DNA of 64,000 nucleotides, taken from positions 23,158,001-23,222,000 of the forward strand of contig JAYKYS010000004.1 of the NCBI GenBank assembly GCA_036924285.1. The letters run 5' to 3'. Positions 58,001-64,000 of the stretch are shown here, piece by piece (position 1 is the stretch's first letter; each line of letters starts with the position of its first letter). The translations under genes and the position numbers were made by a program. The notes below the pieces were generated by a model. The model was not told the DNA's origin, searched no databases, and was given only the letters and a program-made list of their open reading frames with translations. This stretch comes from Asterella californica (Eukaryota; Streptophyta; Marchantiopsida; Marchantiales; Aytoniaceae).

Positions 58001-60685
58001 TTTGAAGAATTGTAGAAGTATTGGACTTGTATTTTCACCCAGTTTTCGACTCCAAAGTTCCTTGCTACTGCCAGATGGAACGTTATTGTCCCTGTCCCTA
58101 GCACAACCATGATGTGGTTGAGTCAGTCTTGGGGTTACTGCTCAGAGATTAGGTGTCTTTGCATAGATAATGTTTCTGTGCTTACGTGTAAGTAGCCCAC
58201 ACCGGATGCTATGATGTGCAGAAAGGATTTGGATGTAACTGTTTGTGTGGCAGGTTAACTTCGAGGACACCTGCAAGGGTTTTCTAGAAATTGCAAAGGT
58301 AATAAGTTTTGTGACGTCGTGTCAAAGCTCAGCCTTAGACTGCGCTTGAAAGCAACCGTATACTTGAGATGCCATATTCATGCTCATACCCAGTGGTGGC
58401 AAAGCTGTTCTGTCGCATATAGCTAATTCGCTCAGATTCATGGACTTGAGCAAGGTTTGTCACAAATTCAGATTCGCACATTGTTGGGGCACCTCTCTGA
58501 TAAAGTCAGTGACATTCGATGACAACAGGAAGCTGTGCAACAAACTGTGCGCGTGATTTTTGAAGATCCCGGTGTGAAGGAGCTGATTGCCAAGCTCTAC
58601 CATAAAGGTACCCACAGTCATAGGCTAATTGAGGTGGTAATCATATAATGTCTACCGGGATATCTCATTATGAGTGTGGCTTGTTGACAGTTCTTCCTCG
58701 AGGATTTGTCTGGAATTCCTCTGTAATGACATGTTTTCAGAAGCGAATTGGCTCAGCTCTCCTGTTAGACATGTGCAACAGATGCAATCTGATATCAAGA
58801 GAAGTAGTTAGGTGCTGGAAGAGTAGTGATGTTGCACTTCGGAGCAGCCTGAAGCACGAATGTGACGCATGAGACATGCTGGAACAGAGTGGTACGACGG
58901 AGAAGTAACCGAGTCCTTGGTAGCCACTTTTCAAGACTATGATTCAGATATGATCGCGTGAGTTGAGTATCTTATTATCACCCGCTGGTTGTCTGTCTTG
59001 ACCAGACTGGTATGAAGGGCTAGTTACCGAGTACTTGGTAGCTACATTTGGGGATTATTTTGGAGATGTTAAAACGTAAGTATAATCTAACCTTGAGGGC
59101 TAGGAATGCGCGTTCTCTAAACTAAACGCAACATTGGTCGTTTTTTCTTGACTCGTTGATTGACCTTCCAGCCAAAACTTTGACACATGTAGTGACACCC
59201 GTCAAATCCTAACGGATACGTAATTGGGTCCAGGTATATTGAGGATAGATCTTACAGGCGATTCGCCGAAGCATGCCTTGAGGAGACAATTGTCATATAC
59301 GTGGACCATCTCCTGATGCAGGTCGATCAAATACGTTGGCCAGTTAATTTTCCTTTTAAGTAGGAACGAAATAGCATCTTCTCCTAAAACGGAGGAATTG
59401 TAGCTCGTACCGGGTAAAGCCATTTCTGTTTCCTACTGAACCAAAAGTAATGCACTGGATGGATGCCTTGGCCTTTAGAGAAATGGACGCCCTCGGAGGT
59501 CTTCCCCAATTTCAGGGAGAAGCGCGGTTGAAGTGGAAATGCTGTCCGAAGTGATGCACTTGTAGGATGGAGAAAGATCAGAGCCCAGCGAGGCTAAGTG
59601 TTTTTGTGTGTAAAGGAAGTTAACTTTGAAGTCTCTGCGAATGTCTCTGAATGTGTTCACTGTTGTTGTTTTGGTCCCTTCACAGAAAAATTACATAAAG
59701 GAGGAGACTCTTGAGAGGCTTAAAATGGATGAGGAGGTTCTTTCCGACTTCTTTAAGGAGATTATCAACGTTGCGGTACGTGGTTTTCGGACGTGATGTT
59801 GAAATTGTGTATTCTCATTAGGTTTGTTCGTGTAGCCGCAGATGCTGAATTTTACTCTGTATGCCCCGCATTTTTTCCCTCATTTCCCGTTTGGGAGCTG
59901 AACAGAAAGTGGAGAAACGAGTACTGCCGTTGGCTGAACTCAGGGAGCTGGCGTCTGCAGAAAGTGTAGATGCTTTCACATTAGCCTACACGAACCTGCT
60001 TCAGAATCATCCCGATTGTCCAGTATGTACTCGTACCCAGCACCCGAACATTTTCGCTCTAATTGACAGTACATTTAAGATTGAGTCTCCGATGGATAAC
60101 AGCTTATAGCTTATACAGCTTTCCCATATCAATCGCTCAGGAGTATCGCCCTTGTAGTTTGCCATTTGCTAAGTGGCCTCGAGCTTTCGGGGAAGTTACT
60201 GGGGGGTTGGATGTCAAGAAGTGTAAAGAGACTTTCATCCACTACATCATCATTCATAATGATCTTGGATGTTGTGACTGCTTTCAGCCTGAAGTGGTAG
60301 AGAAGCTCGTTGCATTGCGTGAGGGAATACCACGAAAAGACGCTCGTGAGGTACTGTACAGGTTTTGATATATAACTCTACCGGTTAATCTCTTTCTTAT
60401 TTCCGGATGTATGGAGGTTCCCATCGCCTAAAACGATGGAATGCTGAAGGTTCATAGGTGTCCAAAGAGGAATAGGATGGTTGCGGTTAAACGTTAGCTC
60501 TCCTTGAAGCAGAGCACAAGCTTCGTGGATTGAGTTTGACAACTCTGATGTCGAATCATGCGCAGGTCGTGGCAGAATGCAGGGAGGTGTACACCAACAG
60601 TTTTGCAAATGGAGAGCTTCCTAAACCTGGACTGGTTTTCAGCAGACTCACTTGCCTTCCAAAGGCGGCTCTTCGCAGAAAGTAA
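52056..60685 (+). CDS. SEC6: SEC6, exocyst complex subunit (25 coding positions, 759 aa)
   Basis: Exons: 52056-52184, 52324-52362, 52543-52631, 52854-52944, 53288-53377, 53824-53903, 54132-54224, 54420-54446, 54743-54847, 55054-55213, 55474-55521, 56036-56091, 56217-56325, 56501-56641, 56833-57012, 57402-57485, 57802-57888, 58254-58298, 58529-58607, then 58888-58957 or 59006-59075, 59234-59321, 59686-59775, 59906-60022, 60289-60351, 60566-60685. All are GT-AG and every phase agrees. The protein follows plant SEC6 throughout ([83 protein letters not shown]). SEC6 helps tether secretory vesicles to the plasma membrane. An N-terminal coiled-coil region and helical rods are expected. Length is near the plant norm. 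Three ATGs in a row open the frame. Confidence 0.95.
53075..53117. other. Intronic 9-bp hairpin in SEC6 intron 4
   Basis: AGGTGTTCG and CGAACACCT pair around a 25-base loop. Confidence 0.6.
54934..54977. other. Perfect 21-bp palindrome in SEC6 intron 9
   Basis: Arms at 54934-54954 (CCTGAAAGATGATAATAACG and one base more) and 54957-54977 are exactly complementary, with only TG between them. The right arm ends TTTCAGG, which resembles a 3' splice site. It is not repeated elsewhere in the window that I could see. Confidence 0.9.
55824..55842. other. 9-bp hairpin in SEC6 intron 11
   Basis: TGCTCAAGA, G, TCTTGAGCA. A second dyad, AAGGATCC-AAC-GGATCCTT, is at 55900-55918. Confidence 0.6.
56174..56207. 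other. 13-bp hairpin next to the SEC6 exon 13 acceptor
   Basis: AGTGAAACATGGC and GCCATGTTTCACT pair around ATTTATGA. The hairpin ends 9 bases before the acceptor CAG (56214-56216), where branch point and pyrimidine tract would lie. Confidence 0.85.
58888..58957 (+). other. SEC6: SEC6 alternative exon 20a (70 nt)
   Basis: It lies between ACAG and GTGAGT, takes phase 1 from exon 19 and hands phase 2 to exon 21. It encodes [20 protein letters not shown] and is a diverged duplicate of exon 20b. It keeps an open frame with good splice sites, so it is probably used. It replaces hydrophobic or aromatic residues with Ser and Asp. Confidence 0.8.
59006..59075 (+). other. SEC6: SEC6 alternative exon 20b (70 nt, canonical)
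   Basis: It lies between CCAG and GTAAGT, with the same length and phases as exon 20a. It encodes [20 protein letters not shown], which is closer to the sequence known for plant SEC6. The 48-base gap between 20a and 20b is too short for a normal plant intron. Confidence 0.85.
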
Positions 60686-63600
60686 TCAAGTGGAATCCAC
60701 TTGTTGACGTAGTAGTTAGCTCAGATTCTTTTTGCAGCAGTGCTTGGTTTGACATTTATCGTCACTTTGCTGCAGTCGTTATATTGGTGATTTATGACTT
60801 CTGATTTACTTGGGTCTACGAGCAGTATAACCCCTTCATGAGAAGCTAGTTGGCTGGCATTCTTCGTTGTAAAATGATGATTTCAGATGTAAAGAATTTT
60901 AGACAAGCTTCAAGTTTACCCACTGCGATGTAGACTTATCTTCCAGGCATTTTCTCTTACAAATTGCTCATTCACCTTAAAAGTGATCTGAGGTTGTTCT
61001 CACAAGGAATTGTGGCCAGTCGTGTAAGTGCTGGCTGCCTCGGTTTAGCAGCATGGATTCCTTTCAGCGTGAGTTAGACAGAAACAGGACATCGTAGTAT
61101 GTTTGTCCTTCAGCTCCGGTGAAGGACTGCATGTGTGAAGTTTAGAGCATTGTGTTGAGTTTCTTGATCCGGTCCTTCATCCACTCAGCTACATGATGTT
61201 CCTTGCTTACAGGTAAGATTGAGGGAATGTGAGTGTAGAGAGTAACTATCTGTACGTTTTTGGCTGTTGGTTGTCACGATATGTATCAGATACATGCAGA
61301 ATTGAAGCTACCACGAAGTCTTCACCAGCATTTCAGTTCACGCCTTGTAGCAGCCACCAGTTTTACTGCTTCACTAAGCACTTGTTTCGTGGAGAAGAAC
61401 GCTACATTTTTACTGCATTGTTCCTCGAAGTAGACTAGATTATCAGGTTGAATCTCCTGATAGCAGCTAAAGTAATCGATCTGCCACGTAAGCAAAGAGT
61501 TTCGAGTTCAGGTATCTTGACATATACATCTGACATGATGCAGAATGGTCATTTCAGGTTTCAGAACCAGTTGGGGTCTCAGTAGAGTCATGGAGAAATG
61601 GTTGAAGAGTCTACTGAATCAGAGAGTAATGAAAGCTGGCTTCCGCCGTGTCTTGGGTGTATTCCACGTAGTTTTACACGCCATTTGTTTTACTTGTCTT
61701 GTGCTTCGCTGTTGTGACAGTATGGTCTTCTTGGTATGAGTAGTGCGCGCAGATACAAAAGGTGAAAGCTTTCTAGACCTTATTCTAGCTTTTTAGACGA
61801 GTGGATCTTAATTCAAGCCTTGTGTCTTTGAAGATGAATGAATTCGAAGCACTAATCACACTCACGCAGTGGTCGTTTCCTCGAAAGATGGTTAATGACT
61901 AGAAGCCAAATAGGGTTTTGTTCGTAGTGCGGGCGCGAGTAACGGACGGGTTCTTAGAGACTCACGACAGGCCTGACGCTCGTTTGGTCACTGACTTGTT
62001 CGCACAATCTGTAGGAGAGTAAGTCGAACCATTGCACGGGTTGATTTACTCTAAACCCCCGGTGCGAGTACTTGTCTTAGTCCTCACTCCAGGCCTGCAG
62101 TAGGATCCATTTAGCATCAGATAATTTCAGATTTTCTCAGATAGATTACTCTTTCTACACTTTTTCTGCGTTTCTGTTTCTCGTCATTCAGTGCGCACGT
62201 TAGCGCGAGAACTATGGCCGCCAGGAGTACTTGTAAGCACACCGGGGTTAAACTGTCCGGGTCCCGGCGATGCCGACTTGGCGAGGCCAGTGCCTAGTGC
62301 CCCCAACGGTTCCTTCGAAAGAAACCGCGATCCTCCCATCTACCGGGTGTAAGTGAAGCACGGAATGACAAAGAGAAATCCGCGGAGCTCCAAGTGAAAT
62401 AAAGGGCCAAGTGTAGTATCCTTGGGAAAGTGGCGGCATGCAGCAAATGTAATGCAGATAGGTAGTCACTACAAACACGCGCGAAGAAGTCGCCATCACA
62501 GAATTCCATTCCCATCCGTATACGATGTAGTTCACACTATTTGGAGAGGTGACTACTTGGAGAGGTTCTTCATACGAACAAGCGAATCGACTTTCCATAT
62601 GCTGCGTCAGTGTCCGGATTACCGAGGAGATTCACAGAAATTTATGCCTCGTAATCATGTATTGAGCTGACGGAAAGAGCATCTACCGACTGTTCGGTTG
62701 ATGTACTTTCGATGTACTTTCCACTGTAGCTGTTTAATTGCTCGTTATATATGTTGGTAGATGAGTATAGCAGAACGTATCAGACTACGCGCACAAAACT
62801 TGAGGTAACCCCCAAATCGCAGAGAGCTAACTAAGTTCGTAGTGAGTAGCAAGTGCAATAACAAGGCAAGTACAATGTGCAGTACATGCAGATCTAAGCG
62901 TATGTGGTTTCTAATGCGGAGAAGGAAATGACTGTCTGCTAAAGTAGCAAGAGCACGCTGTTCGATGCATGGTGCTAACATGCTACCGGTTCTTAAATGC
63001 TTATATAGTTGGAGAAATGTTCACACTGTCCTGAGGAATTCACATTGATTAGCAACCCGTACAACAGACAATTAATCGAAACACATATAGAGATGACCAA
63101 CTGCAACATCCACTGCCTTCCTTTTCTCGAAGACCTGTCAAATGTCATTCTGTCTTTCTTCGTCGACGATTATGAGGGATCAATGCATGCATACTTGCGA
63201 AAATAACTACAAATCCTTTCGAACAGAAAACTTTGGTCCAGTTCAAGACTTTTTTATTTCGGTCTGTATCACTTTTGTGGGGGATTCAGGCAACGATGAA
63301 AACATGTGATTATTGTCCAAAATTATCACTCCTCACGAAACGGGAGCGACAAACCTGAATCCATCTCTAAGGGAAAATGTCTATCGGGCCTACTCTACCG
63401 TCCCAATGATAAAGTAGGTGCAAGTCTGATGCGAACTGACCCTGCTGCCAATACCTATCTCTATCTGCAAAAATGACATGCTCTCAACATGGCCCAAGTA
63501 CTAGTAACTCAACAAAAACAAGGGTGGGTTACGACCGATGCAAACTAATTCTAAGTGTATCGACATTCTATTATACAAGGCTCAGGAGTGAGGAGGGCAA

Positions 63601-63781
63601 AATAGAAATCTTGTCAACATATAAGTTCGAAACCCTTCATCCACCTCATGCATGGCAGTCCCGTTCCAGGGGACGTACCTCTTCTTCACTGTAATTGGAA
63701 AAGCAAGGCGAGCAACCTATGTCTCGCCCCCACAGCATTCGTTAATGTCCATCATCTTAAGGTCTGCCAGCCCACCTGCCA
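60686..63781. other. Intergenic DNA between SEC6 and a convergent gene
   Basis: The SEC6 3' UTR begins with a small dyad (CAAGTGG-AAT-CCACTTG, 60687-60703). Another hairpin is at 61441-61462. Open frames such as 62248-62598 (-) show no family resemblance. The last ~1 kb may be 3' UTR of the minus-strand gene at the edge. Confidence 0.5.
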
Positions 63782-64000
63782 TCACGACCGCATGTCACTC
63801 ATTTCACTTTGGGGAGTTCCTGGCCGGCTCTGTTGTCCTGTATGATTCAAGGACTGTGACAAAATTTGACTTGGCTGTTGGCTCATTTGTTGCTTCGCCA
63901 AAATCTGCTGGTAGAGTTGAGCGTGACTCAAATTTGATGAGGACTGGTGGTGACCTTGTCCAGAAGGTGACGATGGGAGTTGCCCTTGCAGTTGAGAAAT
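63782..64000 (-). CDS. C-terminal part of a Gln/Ser-rich protein (5' part outside window)
   Basis: On the minus strand the frame is open from the window edge to TGA at 63784-63782 and encodes 72 residues rich in Gln, Ser and His (QGHHQSSSNLSHAQLYQQIL, AKQQMSQQPSQILSQSLNH). It ends in SRPGTPQSEMSDMRS. Prion-like Gln-rich tails of this kind are common in plant transcriptional regulators and RNA-binding proteins, but I cannot name the family from the tail alone. It converges on SEC6. An acceptor site beyond the window edge cannot be seen. Confidence 0.7.
   Translation of the reverse strand: MSQLQGQLPSSPSGQGHHQSSSNLSHAQLYQQILAKQQMSQQPSQILSQSLNHTGQQSRPGTPQSEMSDMRS

Noticed and set aside
62248..62598. 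116-codon open frame on the minus strand
   Set aside because: No domain or family resemblance, and no sign of splicing signals; likely chance.

Overview
The window reads as nuclear DNA of a land plant. It holds intron-rich genes with GT-AG introns, a plant P-class PPR gene, plant-type SEC6, TAF15b-like and DUF716 genes, and Ty3/gypsy (chromovirus) and Ty1/copia elements. Gene islands of moderate GC lie between AT-rich repeat tracts. A moss-like genome (Physcomitrium or a relative) fits this layout and the SEC6/TAF15b sequences, but that is inference. No bacterial or organellar gene cluster and no CRISPR array was seen.

Layout. (1) 1-12287 is a nested transposon stack. A decayed Ty3/gypsy element (gag end, protease, RT, RNase H, integrase tail and chromodomain; integrase core deleted) has its 3' LTR split in two places. 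The first insertion is a non-autonomous gag-only LTR element of about 6.4 kb on the minus strand (4433-10842). The second is a solo LTR of the Ty3 family itself (10918-12048), flanked by a perfect CAAGT duplication. Inside the gag-only element a ~0.7 kb inversion has flipped the end of the 5' LTR, the primer-binding site and the start of gag. (2) 12288-15819 is a Ty1/copia pol remnant with a nearly perfect 1.33 kb tandem duplication. (3) 15820-19900 is AT-rich with no gene. (4) 20720-25570 is a five-exon TAF15b-like RNA-binding gene (+). (5) 25571-30900 is mostly non-coding, with a copia RNase H/LTR remnant and another Ty3 LTR fragment. (6) 30900-33500 holds an unidentified coding-like block and a single-exon DUF716/TMEM45-family membrane protein (-). 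(7) 34977-37654 is a PPR gene (+) whose 5' end carries a 92-bp tandem duplication that may act as a newly formed intron. (8) 37655-51600 is AT-rich. It contains two inverted pairs of hairpin-bearing ~0.36 kb repeats at 41.5-42.1 and 49.9-50.6 kb, with decayed minus-strand coding blocks between them: a candidate undescribed DNA element. (9) 52056-60685 is a complete SEC6 exocyst gene of 25 coding positions, one of which is filled by either of two tandem 70-nt exons that look mutually exclusive. (10) 60686-64000 is intergenic, ending in the C-terminus of a Gln-rich protein (-).

The genes are ordinary plant housekeeping or organelle genes and do not form a pathway: SEC6 acts in exocytosis, the TAF15b-like protein in transcription/RNA binding, the PPR protein in organelle RNA processing, and the DUF716 protein is a membrane protein of unclear role. 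The most unusual signals are the SEC6 exon pair, the intron-birth candidate at the PPR gene, the inverted gag-only retroelement and the hairpin-bounded 41-51 kb block. No expression data or database search was available; all calls rest on reading the sequence.
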